Both the position numbers and the translations under genes were made by a program. Shown piece by piece: positions 37,188 through 46,564 of a stretch of DNA of 64,000 bases. Every line of letters starts with the position of its first letter. Position 1 is the stretch's first letter. Source of the stretch: Mobilicoccus caccae. GTDB taxonomy: Bacteria > Actinomycetota > Actinomycetes > Actinomycetales > Dermatophilaceae. The notes below the pieces were generated by a model. It saw only the letters and a list, made by a program, of their open reading frames with translations. It ran no database searches and was not told where the DNA came from. The stretch is taken from positions 372,001 through 436,000 of the forward strand of contig NZ_BSUO01000001.1 of NCBI RefSeq assembly GCF_030161635.1, read 5' to 3'.

Positions 37188-38384
37188 TCAGTCGCCGTCG
37201 GCGGCGAGCGCGGCCAGGCGTCGGGTGGCGAGTTCGACGAACAGGGCGACACCGTCGTCGATGACGGCGTCGTCGAAAGTCGCGTACGCGGAGTGGTTGA
37301 AGGGTGCGGTGTCGTGATCGACACCCACCGGCACCGCGGACAACCCGATGAACGAGCCGGGGACCTCGGCCAGGACGCGGGAGAAGTCCTCGGCCCCGCC
37401 GAGCGGCTGCGTCCAGCGGGAATGACGCTCCTCGCCGAACAGCTCCTCGACGACACCGCGGACGAACTCCGTCTCGGCGTCGTCGTTGATCGTCGAGGGG
37501 TACTGCCGCTGGAAGTCGATCTCGACCTCGACGCCGTGCGTCGCCGCCACGCCATCGAGGACGCGCGGGACGAGTTCGAACAGCCGCTCCTGCGCCTCCG
37601 GGGAGAAGGAGCGCACCGTGGCGTCGAACTCGCCGAACTCGGGAATGACGTTGCACGTCGACCCGGCGTGGATCGAACCCACCGTGATGACCGCCGGGTC
37701 GAACACGTCGAACCGCCGCGCGATGAGCACCTGCAACTGCGTCACCATCTCGCACAACGCCGGAACCGGGTCCTTGGCGCGGTACGGAGTGCTGCCATGG
37801 CCGCCCTTGCCGACGACCTTGACCTGCAGACGGTCGGAGGCGGCCATCATCGGGCCCGGCTTGGTGCTGAAGCAGCCGCCAGGGTCGAGGGCGGACCACA
37901 CGTGGATCGCATAGGCCGCATCGGCTCGGCGCCCGGCCGCGTCGAGGACTCCCTCGGCGACCATGTGTGAGGCCCCGTCGTAGCCCTCCTCGCCCGGCTG
38001 GAACATGAAGACGACGTCGCCCGCCAGCTCCGCCCGCCGCTCACAGAGCCGCCGCGCGGCCCCGACGAGCATCGTCATGTGCAGGTCGTGGCCGCAGGCG
38101 TGCATCGTGCCCGTGGTGGAGGCGAACTCCACGCCCGTCTCCTCGGTGACGGGGAGCCCGTCCATGTCGGCCCGCAGGAGCACGACCGGAGCATCCGTCT
38201 CGGGGCGGCGGCCACCGCGCAGGACGGCGGTGATGGAGGTCAGCGACTCCCCGGTGGTGATCTCCAGCGGGAGGCCCTTCAGGGCTCGCAGCAGCGTGGT
38301 CTGCGTGCGGGGGAGGTGCAATCCCACCTCGGGGTCGCGGTGGAGGGTGTGCCGCAGGTCGACGAGGTCGGTGTCCGTGCTCAT
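37188..38384 (-). CDS. M20-family amidohydrolase (IAA-amino acid/hippurate hydrolase type)
   Basis: 398 residues from ATG 38384, with AAAGGA upstream. Cleaves an amide bond of an N-acyl or N-aryl amino acid in the cytosol. Motifs: L-R-A-D-M-D-G-L-P-V-x-E, the metal and catalytic region T-M-H-A-C-G-H-D-L-H-M-T-M, F-Q-P-G-E-E-G-Y-D-G-A, G-K-G-G-H-G-S-T-P and the late G-G-A-E-D-F. The family includes hippurate hydrolases and indole-acetyl-amino-acid hydrolases. It is first of a two-gene unit with the MHS transporter and divergent from a tryptophan synthase beta-like gene. Confidence 0.88.
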   Translation of the reverse strand: MSTDTDLVDLRHTLHRDPEVGLHLPRTQTTLLRALKGLPLEITTGESLTSITAVLRGGRRPETDAPVVLLRADMDGLPVTEETGVEFASTTGTMHACGHDLHMTMLVGAARRLCERRAELAGDVVFMFQPGEEGYDGASHMVAEGVLDAAGRRADAAYAIHVWSALDPGGCFSTKPGPMMAASDRLQVKVVGKGGHGSTPYRAKDPVPALCEMVTQLQVLIARRFDVFDPAVITVGSIHAGSTCNVIPEFGEFDATVRSFSPEAQERLFELVPRVLDGVAATHGVEVEIDFQRQYPSTINDDAETEFVRGVVEELFGEERHSRWTQPLGGAEDFSRVLAEVPGSFIGLSAVPVGVDHDTAPFNHSAYATFDDAVIDDGVALFVELATRRLAALAADGD

Positions 38385-38585
38385 CCCAGGTCCTTTCGGG
38401 CGTTTCGGGAATACGGGGTGTGCGGCTCCGTCGAGCGCGACCGACAGGGGCGGTCGGCGGAGGCGACACGCGGGCGCCGCCACCTTACGCACAGCCCGCG
38501 GGGAGTCCACGGCAGCCGGAGGCGTGGATAGAGTCGCTTCACCCGGCGCAGCGTGGCCCCGGGCCCGGATCGGAGGAGGATCGAG

Positions 38586-39914
38586 ATGGTCGACGACACG
38601 CTCGTCAAGGCGCTGCTCGCGGAGTCGGAGATGCCGACGCAGTGGTACAACATCGTTCCCGACCTGCCGGAGCCTCCGCCGCCTCACCTGCACCCCGGCA
38701 CGCGCGGGCCGCTCACGGTCAACGACATGGCCCCGATCTTCGCCCGGGCGCTCTGCGAGCAGGAGTTCTCCACCGAGCGGTACGTCGACATCCCCGAGGC
38801 CGTCGCCGAGGTCTACCGCATCTGGCGCCCCTCGCCGCTGTTCCGCGCGCGGCGGCTGGAGAAGGCGCTGTCGACCAGCGCGCGCATCTACTACAAGTAC
38901 GAGGGCACCAGCCCCATCGGCAGCCACAAGGCCAACAGCTCCGTGCCGCAGGCGTACTACAACTCGGTCGAGGGGGTCTCGCGGCTCACGACGGAGACGG
39001 GCGCGGGCCAGTGGGGCAGCGCGCTGGCGTTCGCCTGCCAGGTGTTCGGGATGGGGTGCGAGATCTGGCAGGTGCGCGCCTCCTACGAGGGCAAGCCGTA
39101 CCGGCGGATGCTCATGGAGACCTTCGGCGGCACGGTCCACCCCAGCCCGTCGGACCTCACCGAGTCGGGCCGGGCGGTGCTCGCGGCCCACCCGGACACG
39201 CCGGGCAGTCTGGGCATGGCCGTCAGCGAGGCGATCGAGGCGGCGGCGGGCAGCGGCGGTGCCGCCAAGTACGCGCTCGGAAGCGTGCTCAACCACGTCG
39301 TGCTGCACCAGAGCGTCATCGGCGAGGAGGTGCTGCGCCAGCTCCCGATGTTCGGCGAGGAGCAGGCCGACGTCGTGTACGGATGCGCCGGGGGCGGGTC
39401 CAATCTCGCGGGTCTGAGTTTTCCGCTGCTGCGCGAGAAGCTGGCCGGCCACGCCGACACCCGGTTCGTGGCCGTCGAGCCGGCGGCGTGCCCCTCGCTC
39501 ACCCAGGGGCGGTACGAGTACGACCACGGCGACGTCGCGGGCCTCACCCCGCTGCTGAAGATGTACACGCTCGGGCAGGACTTCGTCCCCGACCCCATCC
39601 ACGCCGGTGGCCTGCGCTACCACGGCATGTCGCCGCTGCTCTCGCACACGGTGAACCTCGGCCTGGTGGAGGCCGCCGCCGTCGGTCAGCAGGAGGCGTT
39701 CGAGGCGGGTGTGCTCTTCGCCCGCGCCGAGGGGCTGGTGCCTGCGCCGGAGTCGTGCCACGCGGTCGCCGCGGCCGTTGCGGATGCCCGCTCGCGCACG
39801 AGGCCGGAGGACTCGGTGGCCATGGTCATCGGCCTGTCCGGACACGGCCAACTCGACCTGCCCGCCTACCAGACGTACCTCTCCGGCGACCTGGCGGACA
39901 CGGTGCGCCTCTGA
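38586..39914 (+). CDS. Tryptophan synthase beta chain-like protein TrpB2
   Basis: 442 residues from ATG 38586, with GGAGG upstream. Stand-alone PLP enzyme that can join serine (or O-phosphoserine) and indole; no trpA or other trp gene is nearby. The PLP lysine is Lys115 in [17 protein letters not shown] holds the catalytic glutamate region and [10 protein letters not shown] the phosphate-binding loop. The extra N-terminal segment with W-Y-N and P-D-L-P is typical of TrpB2. Divergent from the M20 hydrolase gene with a 201-base shared region. Confidence 0.9.
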   Translation: MVDDTLVKALLAESEMPTQWYNIVPDLPEPPPPHLHPGTRGPLTVNDMAPIFARALCEQEFSTERYVDIPEAVAEVYRIWRPSPLFRARRLEKALSTSARIYYKYEGTSPIGSHKANSSVPQAYYNSVEGVSRLTTETGAGQWGSALAFACQVFGMGCEIWQVRASYEGKPYRRMLMETFGGTVHPSPSDLTESGRAVLAAHPDTPGSLGMAVSEAIEAAAGSGGAAKYALGSVLNHVVLHQSVIGEEVLRQLPMFGEEQADVVYGCAGGGSNLAGLSFPLLREKLAGHADTRFVAVEPAACPSLTQGRYEYDHGDVAGLTPLLKMYTLGQDFVPDPIHAGGLRYHGMSPLLSHTVNLGLVEAAAVGQQEAFEAGVLFARAEGLVPAPESCHAVAAAVADARSRTRPEDSVAMVIGLSGHGQLDLPAYQTYLSGDLADTVRL

Positions 39915-39919
39915 GAGGC

Positions 39920-39960
39920 CTCAGGCGACCACCGGGCAGGCGGCTCGGTGGTCGCCTGAG
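39920..39960. terminator. Bidirectional terminator between trpB2 and the peptide importer operon
   Basis: A perfect 15-base-pair stem (CTCAGGCGACCACCG with CGGTGGTCGCCTGAG) and an 11-base loop begins five bases after the trpB2 stop. It includes the stop codon of the convergent ATPase gene. Confidence 0.75.
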
Positions 39961-40891
39961 ATGGAGGCGTCGAGGGTCGGGTCGTTCCGGCTGCACGACG
40001 GTTCGGCGATGGGGCAGCGGGGGTGGAAGCGGCAGCCCGGGGGATGGCCGCGGCGTCCGGGGCCTCGCCCGTGAGGATCGTCGGGGTGATCCTCGCCCGC
40101 GGGTCCGGCTGTGGGATCACCGACATCAGCGCCTGCGTGTAGGGGTGACGCGGGTTTCTGGTGACCGCGGCCGCCGGTCCCTCCTCGACGATGCGGCCCA
40201 GGTACATCACGGCGATCCGGTCGGCGTAGTGGGCGGCCGTGGCGAGGTCGTGCGTGATCATGACGACCCCGAGCCCCTGCTCGCACAGCGACGCGAGCAG
40301 ACCGAGGATCCCCGCGCGCACCGACACGTCGAGCATCGAGACCGGCTCGTCGGCGATGAGCAGCCGCGGACGGATCACCAGCGCCGCGGCGATGGCCACC
40401 CGCTGCCGCTGACCACCCGACAACTCGTGCGGGTACCGGCCCAGATAGGTCTCCGGCGGGGTGAGCCCGACCGTCTCCAACGCCTCGGTGATCCGCCGCG
40501 TCCGCTCCTCACGGCTCACCCCGCGTTCGTGCACGAGCAACGGCTCGAGCAGGGTGTCGCGCACGGTGAAGCGCGGGTCGAGCGACTCGTAGGGGTCCTG
40601 GTAGACCATCTGCATCGCGCGGCGCACCGGACGCAGCGACCGCTGGGACAGGGCGGTGATGTCCCGACCCTCCAGGACGATCCGCCCGCTGGTGGGATCG
40701 ACCATCCGCAGGATCGTCTGCACCGTACTCGTCTTGCCGCACCCGGATTCGCCGACCACTGCGAGGATCTCCCCGGGCGCGACCGTGAGCGACACGCCGT
40801 CGACGGCGCGCACCTCACGGCCTCCCTGGAACAGACCGCGCGGGGAGTAGGTCGTGACGAGGTCGGTCACCTCGAGCAGAGCCTCAGACAT
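39921..40891 (-). CDS. Peptide ABC transporter ATP-binding protein (OppF/DppF type), frameshifted
   Basis: About 323 residues when repaired, start ATG 40891. One of two ATPases of an oligopeptide/dipeptide importer. Walker A G-E-S-G-C-G-K-T-S, Q-loop V-Y-Q-D-P-Y-E-S-L, signature L-S-G-G-Q-R-Q-R-V and L-L-I-A-D-E-P-V-S-M-L-D are intact. The frame breaks at the G5 run 40039-40043; adding one base restores the cysteine-bearing C-terminal C-R-F-H-P-R-C-P and a stop at 39921. Last gene of the operon pepA, binding protein, permeases, ATPases. Confidence 0.88.
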
Positions 40892-41873
40892 GGTGGGCCT
40901 TCCTCGCGGGCCGGTCGACTCCCGCGCCGGGACGGTGGCATTCGGCCAGGCGGTCACTGCCCGGCCTGACCAGCGGCGGTGGCTCGGTCCGGCACACCTC
41001 GGCGGCCGAGTCGCAGCGTGGGGCGAACGCACAACCGGTCCGCTCCTCGTTCAACGGCGGCGGCGAGCCAGGGATCGACGCCACCGCATGCTCCGAGAGC
41101 ACGTCGGGCGTCGCGTCGAACAGCATCCGCGTGTAGGGGTGGGCGGGGGAGTGGTACAGGTCGGCGATCGGCCCCGACTCGACGATCCGCCCCGCGTACA
41201 TGACGGCCGCGCGGTCGCACAGCTGGGAGACGACCGGCAGGTCGTGCGTGACGAGCAGCAGAGCGAGGCCGAGTTCGCTGGAGAGTCGGTCCAGCAGCGT
41301 GAGGATTTGGGCCTGGACCATGGTGTCGAGCGCGGTGGTCGGCTCGTCGGCGATGAGCACCTGGGGGTCGCAGGCCAACGCCATCGCCAGCATCGCCCGC
41401 TGCCGCATCCCGCCCGAGAACTCGTGCGGGTACCGGCGCCCGGCAGACGGCGCGATCCCCACGAGTTCGAGCAGCTCCCGCGCCCGGCGCACGGCCGCCC
41501 GGGGATCGCGCAGGCCGTGCACGACCATCGGCTCGGCGATCTGGTCCTCGACGCGCACCACCGGATTGAACGCGTTCATCGCGCTCTGGAACACCAGCGA
41601 CAGCCCGGTCCAGCGGTGCTTGCGGGCGTTGATCTCGTCGGGGACCAGCAGGTCCACTCCGTCGAAGATCACCCGGCCCGACACCGTCGCGGTCGGCGGC
41701 ACCAGCGCCATCACGGCGTTGAGCACGGTCGTCTTGCCGCAGCCGGACTCACCCACGAGCCCGAGCCGCTGCCCGGCCTCCAGCGTGAGGTCGAGATCGC
41801 GGACCGCGTGCATCTGCCGGCCGTCGGGCGCCTGGTACCAGACGTTCAGGCCCGAAACGTCGAGGACGGCCAT
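40884..41873 (-). CDS. Peptide ABC transporter ATP-binding protein (OppD/DppD type)
   Basis: 329 residues, start ATG 41873. Walker A V-G-E-S-G-C-G-K-T-T, Q-loop V-F-Q-S-A-M-N-A-F-N-P, signature F-S-G-G-M-R-Q-R-A and L-I-A-D-E-P-T-T-A-L-D are intact. The oligo/dipeptide C-terminal extension has its cysteine pattern (T-G-C-A-F-A-P-R-C then V-C). It overlaps the partner ATPase by eight bases and follows the DppC-type permease with a one-base gap. With that ATPase it forms the heterodimeric motor. Confidence 0.92.
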   Translation of the reverse strand: MAVLDVSGLNVWYQAPDGRQMHAVRDLDLTLEAGQRLGLVGESGCGKTTVLNAVMALVPPTATVSGRVIFDGVDLLVPDEINARKHRWTGLSLVFQSAMNAFNPVVRVEDQIAEPMVVHGLRDPRAAVRRARELLELVGIAPSAGRRYPHEFSGGMRQRAMLAMALACDPQVLIADEPTTALDTMVQAQILTLLDRLSSELGLALLLVTHDLPVVSQLCDRAAVMYAGRIVESGPIADLYHSPAHPYTRMLFDATPDVLSEHAVASIPGSPPPLNEERTGCAFAPRCDSAAEVCRTEPPPLVRPGSDRLAECHRPGAGVDRPARKAHHV

Positions 41874-41874
41874 G

Positions 41875-42902
41875 TCAACGCACCTCCTGGGTGGACTGCA
41901 GTGCTCTCGGCTGCGACGCGGGCATCGACCTGTCCAGGTCCTCCTGCGCGGACTGCCGCCGGATGGAGGCGAGCCGGAACGAGCGCGGCGTGAGGTGGGA
42001 GATCTTCAGACGCGGGTTGAGGGCGTCCTCGACCGCCTGACCGATGAGCGAGCAGGCCGTCACGACGAACGCGATGCACAACCCGGCGGGGATGATCGCC
42101 CACCACGCGCCGGCCGACACTGCGGTGCGCACGAACCCGAGCTCGATGATCTTGCCCCAGGTGATGGCGTCGGGATCGCCCAGCCCGAGGAACGCGAGGG
42201 CCGCCTCGAGGAAGATGGCCGACGCGATCGCGAGGGTCATGTTGGCCATGAGCAGCGGTGAGATCTGCGGGAGCACGTGCCGGCCGATGATGCGCAGATG
42301 CCCCGCGCCGATGGAGCGGGCCCGCCGCACGTAGGCGCGTTCCTTGAGGCTGCGCACCTCCGCCCGCACCAGCCGCGCGGTCGTGGTCCAGATGAGCAGA
42401 CCGATGACGAAGATCGTGTTCTGCACCTCGGCGCCCCACACGGCCGAGACGATGATCGCGAGCGGCAGTAGCGGGATGACCATGAAGTAGTCGGTGATGC
42501 GCATGAGGACGGAGTCCAGCCATCCCCCGAAGTAGCCCGCGAGGATGCCGATGCCGCCGCCGACGATCATCGAGACCAGCGCCGCCGCGAACCCCACGAG
42601 CAGCGAGGTCCGACCTCCCTGCAGGAGAGGGACAGCATGTCGATGCCGCCGTCGTCCAGGCCGAGCGGGTGGGCCAGGGAGGGCGGCCCGTAGACCTCGC
42701 CGACCCGTTCGTCCAGCGGGTAGGGGCTGAGCAGCGGACCGATGAGCGAGGCGAGGACGAACAGGGCCAGCACGACGACGCCGACGAGGGCCTCGGGGCT
42801 GTCCTTGAGGATCGTCCACAGTCGTCCGCGTGGCCGGCCGGAGGTCGGCGCGGCCGCAGGGGCCTTCGGTCGGGTGGCCGGAGTGGCGGGTGAGGTGTTC
42901 AT
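41875..42902 (-). CDS. Peptide ABC transporter permease (OppC/DppC type), frameshifted
   Basis: Membrane subunit of the importer, about 342 residues when repaired. From ATG 42902 it reads an Ala/Pro-rich cytoplasmic head, a first helix (L-V-G-V-V-V-L-A-L-F-V), and P-L-G-L-D-D-G-G-I-D-M-L-S. The frame is lost near 42627, where GGAGAGGG should probably be GGAGGAGGG; adding one base gives L-L-L-Q-G-G-R-T-S-L-L-V-G. The transmembrane core and coupling region (E-A-A-L-A-F-L-G-L-G) follow. It overlaps the DppB-type gene by four bases. Confidence 0.85.
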
Positions 42903-43855
42903 GCGCGGATCCTCGGATCGAGCTTGAAGTAGAGGAGGTCGGTGAGCAGGTTGCACAGGACCACCGACACGGCGAGCACGAGGAACGCGCCCTGCAGCAT
43001 CGGGTAGTCCCGCTGGACCACGGCGTAGTACGTCGCGTAACCGATGCCCGGCCAGCTGAAGACCGTCTCCAGCAGGATGGCGCCGCCGACGAGCGTGGCC
43101 AGGGACAGCCCGATGAGCGTGACCGTCGGCAGCAGGGCGTTGCGGAAGGCGTGTCGACGCAGGACCCGGCTCGGCCGCAGTCCCTTGGCGCGGGCGGTGA
43201 GCACGTAGTCCTCGCCGAGGCTCTCGAGCATCGCCGAGCGCACGACGAGGGTGTACTGGCCGTAGAGGATGAGCGCCATGGTGATCGTCGGCAGGATCAT
43301 GTGCGCCAGCACGTCACCGACGCGGGTGGGCAGCGGCGCGTCGGCGAGGAAGGGATCGGACATCCCGTGGGTGGGCAGCACGCCCGAGAACCACAGCAGG
43401 AGCACGAGGGCGAGCCACTGGGCGGGGACGGAGTAGAAGAAGATCGCCATCGCGGTGGTGAGGGAGCCCTTGAGCGTCCCGCGCCACCACGCCGCCGCCA
43501 CGCCGGTGACGACGCCGAGCAGGATGCCGAGGAGGGTGCCGGCGAACACCAGGAGCAGGCTGTTGCCCAGCATCTCCATGAGGTTGTCCCACACCGGTCG
43601 TTTGTCGACGAAGGAGATCCCCATGTTCCCCTGGACGAGCTCGCGCAGATAGGCGAGGTATTGCTCGCCGAGCGGCCGTTCCAGGCCGAACTCCTCGGTG
43701 AGGGCGTCCACGAGTTCCGGCGACGCGTTGGGCACGCGCGCCAGATTGTGGACGGCGTCACCCGGAAGCACCCGGAAGAGCACGAAATTGAGCGTGATGG
43801 CCACGAAGATCGTGGCGACGGCGAAGGTCACGCGCTTGGCGATGTAGCTCCACAT
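42899..43855 (-). CDS. Peptide ABC transporter permease (OppB/DppB type)
   Basis: 318 residues with about six membrane helices, start ATG 43855. N-terminal F-V-L-F-R-V-L-P-G-D is typical of DppB; the coupling helix region is T-A-R-A-K-G-L-R-P-S-R-V-L-R-R-H-A-F-R-N-A-L-L-P, followed by E-T-V-F-S-W-P-G-I-G. Forms the channel with the DppC-type protein. It follows the binding-protein gene by 28 bases. Confidence 0.92.
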   Translation of the reverse strand: MWSYIAKRVTFAVATIFVAITLNFVLFRVLPGDAVHNLARVPNASPELVDALTEEFGLERPLGEQYLAYLRELVQGNMGISFVDKRPVWDNLMEMLGNSLLLVFAGTLLGILLGVVTGVAAAWWRGTLKGSLTTAMAIFFYSVPAQWLALVLLLWFSGVLPTHGMSDPFLADAPLPTRVGDVLAHMILPTITMALILYGQYTLVVRSAMLESLGEDYVLTARAKGLRPSRVLRRHAFRNALLPTVTLIGLSLATLVGGAILLETVFSWPGIGYATYYAVVQRDYPMLQGAFLVLAVSVVLCNLLTDLLYFKLDPRIRA

Positions 43856-43883
43856 ATGTCTCCCACCTCTCCCGCGCGCCGCC

Positions 43884-44927
43884 TCACCGGCGGTGCACGG
43901 ACTCCAGGGACTGGGTCGACCGGTTGTTGAAGAACCCCTGGGTCGAGGGGATCAGGCCCTCCCACTCACGCGACCAGGCGTCGATCCGCTGGTCGTAGGT
44001 GAGGACGATGTAGGGGCGGTCGAGGAGTTCTCGGTTCTTCGGCTTGTCGGGGTTGGAATTGATGATGAGATCGCGCAGCGCCAAGGCAGGTTCACCGTGC
44101 GTCTCGACGTTCGCCGACTCCAACGCCTTCAACCCGGTCGGAGGCACCCCGTAGGCCGCGTCCAGATCGCCGGAGGCCAGCGCCGTGATCATCGCGTCGG
44201 GCGCCCGGAACGTCTGCAACCCGAACTGCTGGATGGAGGGTTTGTCGCCGTACCAATGGGGGTTCGCCGTGAAGATCGCGGTCTCGCCCTGGCGGTACCG
44301 GCTGAGCACGAACGGGCCGCCGCCGACCATCGCCTCCCCACCCTCGGGCGTGTTGTCGAAGGTCTTCAGGGCCGACCCGTCACCGCCGGCGTACTTCTCC
44401 CAGACCTGCGGCGGGAGCAGCGGCGTGGTCGCGACGTCGTACAGCGACAGCGCGCTGCGCTCCGTGAACCGCAGCACGAGGGTCCGTGCGTCGGGTGCGG
44501 TGACCGACTCGATGGTCGAGCCCACCGACCATCCGGCGGCGGCCGTCTCGTGGAACTCGCGGAACACGTTGAGCGACCACGCTGCGTCCGTCGCGTCCAG
44601 CGGCTCGCCGTCTGACCACCGGGCGCCCTCGCGGATGGTGAACCTCAGCGAGAGTCCGTCGTCGGCGAGCTTCCACGACTCCGCCAGGCTCGGCCGGTAG
44701 GGCAGGTCGGGCTTGGACGTGTCGTACTGCAGGAGTGAGGGATACATGTGCATCCAGGCCGAGTAGCCTTCCTCGTTGATGCCGACGAAGGGGTTCATCG
44801 AGTCGATCCCGCTCGTGGTGCCGATGCGGAAGACCTCGCCGCGGGCGGGGGCGGCCGAGGTGCCACACCCCGCGAGCACGAGTCCGAGACCGGCCAGGGC
44901 GGCCACACCACGCCGCGCGCGCCTCAT
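43884..44927 (-). CDS. Peptide-binding lipoprotein with apparent internal deletion
   Basis: SBP_bac_5-type solute-binding protein of the peptide importer. Start ATG 44927 gives a signal with lipobox V-L-A-G-C. Only 347 residues, while the family normally has 500-560. The N-terminal part is intact through R-D-L-I-I-N-S-N-P-D-K-P, where the section V-R-E-A-x-x-x-A-I-D-R normally follows. Instead the sequence jumps from N-R-E-L-L-D directly to R-P-Y-I-V-L-T-Y-D-Q-R, which belongs near the C-terminus. About 170-190 residues of the second lobe are missing, in frame. The protein as read probably cannot close around a peptide. Its ATG overlaps the pepA stop. Confidence 0.8.
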   Translation of the reverse strand: MRRARRGVAALAGLGLVLAGCGTSAAPARGEVFRIGTTSGIDSMNPFVGINEEGYSAWMHMYPSLLQYDTSKPDLPYRPSLAESWKLADDGLSLRFTIREGARWSDGEPLDATDAAWSLNVFREFHETAAAGWSVGSTIESVTAPDARTLVLRFTERSALSLYDVATTPLLPPQVWEKYAGGDGSALKTFDNTPEGGEAMVGGGPFVLSRYRQGETAIFTANPHWYGDKPSIQQFGLQTFRAPDAMITALASGDLDAAYGVPPTGLKALESANVETHGEPALALRDLIINSNPDKPKNRELLDRPYIVLTYDQRIDAWSREWEGLIPSTQGFFNNRSTQSLESVHRR

Positions 44928-46434
44928 GAGCTCTCTCCTGTCGTCGCGGTCTGCCGGTCCAGGACGAGGCGGATCAGGCTGCGCACGCCGTGGCCGGTGG
45001 CTCCGGGCTCGAGTCCGTCGGTCTCCTCGTCGAGGAAGGCCGTGCCGCCGGTGTCGAGATGGGCCCAGGGGCGGCCGCCGACGAACTCGCTGAGGAACAG
45101 AGCCGCGGTGATCGCGCCCGGTCCCTCGCCGATCTCCTCGTTGCGCAGATCGGCCACCGGGGAGGCGATGAGCTCGCGGTAGGGCTCCCACAGCGGCAGT
45201 TGCCAGTACGGATCGCCGACGGCCACGCCCGCACGCCGGATGTCGGCCACGAGCGCGTCGTCGTTGCCGATCACCGAGGTGATCTGGATGCCCACGGCCC
45301 TGATCGTCGAGTAGGTCAGCGTCGCCACGTCGAGGATCGCCGAGGGCGCCCGCTCGGCGGCGTAGGACAGGACGTCCGACATCACGAGCCGGCCCTCGCA
45401 GTCGGTGTTGACGACCTCGGTGGTCAGGCCGCCCCGGTGACGGATGACGTCCCCGGGGCGCAGCGCGTGCGGGCCGGGGAGGTTCTCGGCCAGGGGGTCA
45501 GGGCGATGACGTGGACGTGGGGCGGCGCGAGCTGCGCCAACGCCCGGACGGCGGCGAGGACGGTCGCGGCGCCGGCCATGTCGGACTTCATCTCGGCCAT
45601 CGCGCTCGCCCGCTTGAGGGAGAGGCCGCCGGAGTCGAAGGTGACGCCCTTGCCCACGAGGACGATCGGCGGGGTGTCGCCGGCCTCGGCGCCGCGGTAG
45701 GTCACCTCGACCAGGCGAGGCGGGTTGGGCGACCCCGCGCCGACCGTGACCAGGCCCGCGAACCTCTCGGCGGCGAGCCACGCCTCGTCGAGGACCCGCA
45801 CGCTCGTGCCCTCCTGCACGATCTCCCGGACGACCTCGCCCGCGAGCATGACCGGGGTGAGGTCGCGGGCCGGGGCGTTCGTCAGGTCCCGGCACCACTG
45901 CACGTTCGCCTCGACCACCTGGGCCACGGCCAGGTCGTGATCGACGTCGCCGCGCCCCGTGTCAGGTCCCGCGTCGTGGAGGACGCGGAGTTCGGCCGGG
46001 GCGACGGCGGCGCCGGCGCGGTAGCGGGAGTAGCGGTAGCGCGCCTCGCTGAACCCGGCGACGAACCCGCGCAGGGCGTGCGCGCCGTCGGGTGTGCCGA
46101 GGCCGGTCACGGCGATGTCGGTGGCGCCGCGGTGACCGGCGCCGATCCGGCGTCCGGCGCGGCGCGCGGTCTCGTGGGTCGGGGAGTCGAGCACGACGAC
46201 CTCGAGGACCCGCGCCCGGAACGCCGAGTCCGACGTGCCGGGAACGGTGAGCATCTCGCCTTCCTCGAGCTCCCGCAGGTGCGGCTCGTACGGCGCCAGC
46301 CAGGCCGGCAGATCAGTCGCTGTGGCCGGCCTCGCCACCACGGCGACGAGGACGTCGGCGTGGGCACGCGTGGCTGTGGTCGCCTCCCGGTGCAGGATGA
46401 CCGGGTCGGGGATCTGGATGGACGTCATCGTCAC
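44924..46434 (-). CDS. pepA: Leucyl aminopeptidase (M17), frameshifted
   Basis: Cytosolic dinuclear-metal aminopeptidase that finishes peptide breakdown. Start GTG 46434 has GGAGGG six bases upstream; ATG 46428 is an alternative. The N-terminal macro-like domain is followed by the metal sites V-G-K-G-V-T-F-D-S-G-G-L-S-L-K and M-K-S-D-M-A-G-A-A. The frame is lost at the G5 run 45493-45497; one added base restores T-P-L-A-E-N. The family signature then reads N-T-D-C-E-G-R-L, with Cys where Ala is usual. Repaired length is about 503 residues. It heads the peptide importer operon, so imported peptides would be degraded by this enzyme. Confidence 0.9.
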
Positions 46435-46564
46435 GTCGAGCCCTCCGTCGGAGTCGAGGTGGGCTCAACCCTAGGGAGTCGGTGGGGCCGGCAATACCCG
46501 CGAGATGTCGCAAGAGTGGACGGTCCATTGCACATCCGGTTCGCCGCCTGGTAGGACCCTGACC

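Noticed and set aside
37188-39851. M20 hydrolase extended to nearly 890 residues
   Set aside because: The extension lies antisense to trpB2. The true start at 38384 has a ribosome binding site and the family N-terminus.
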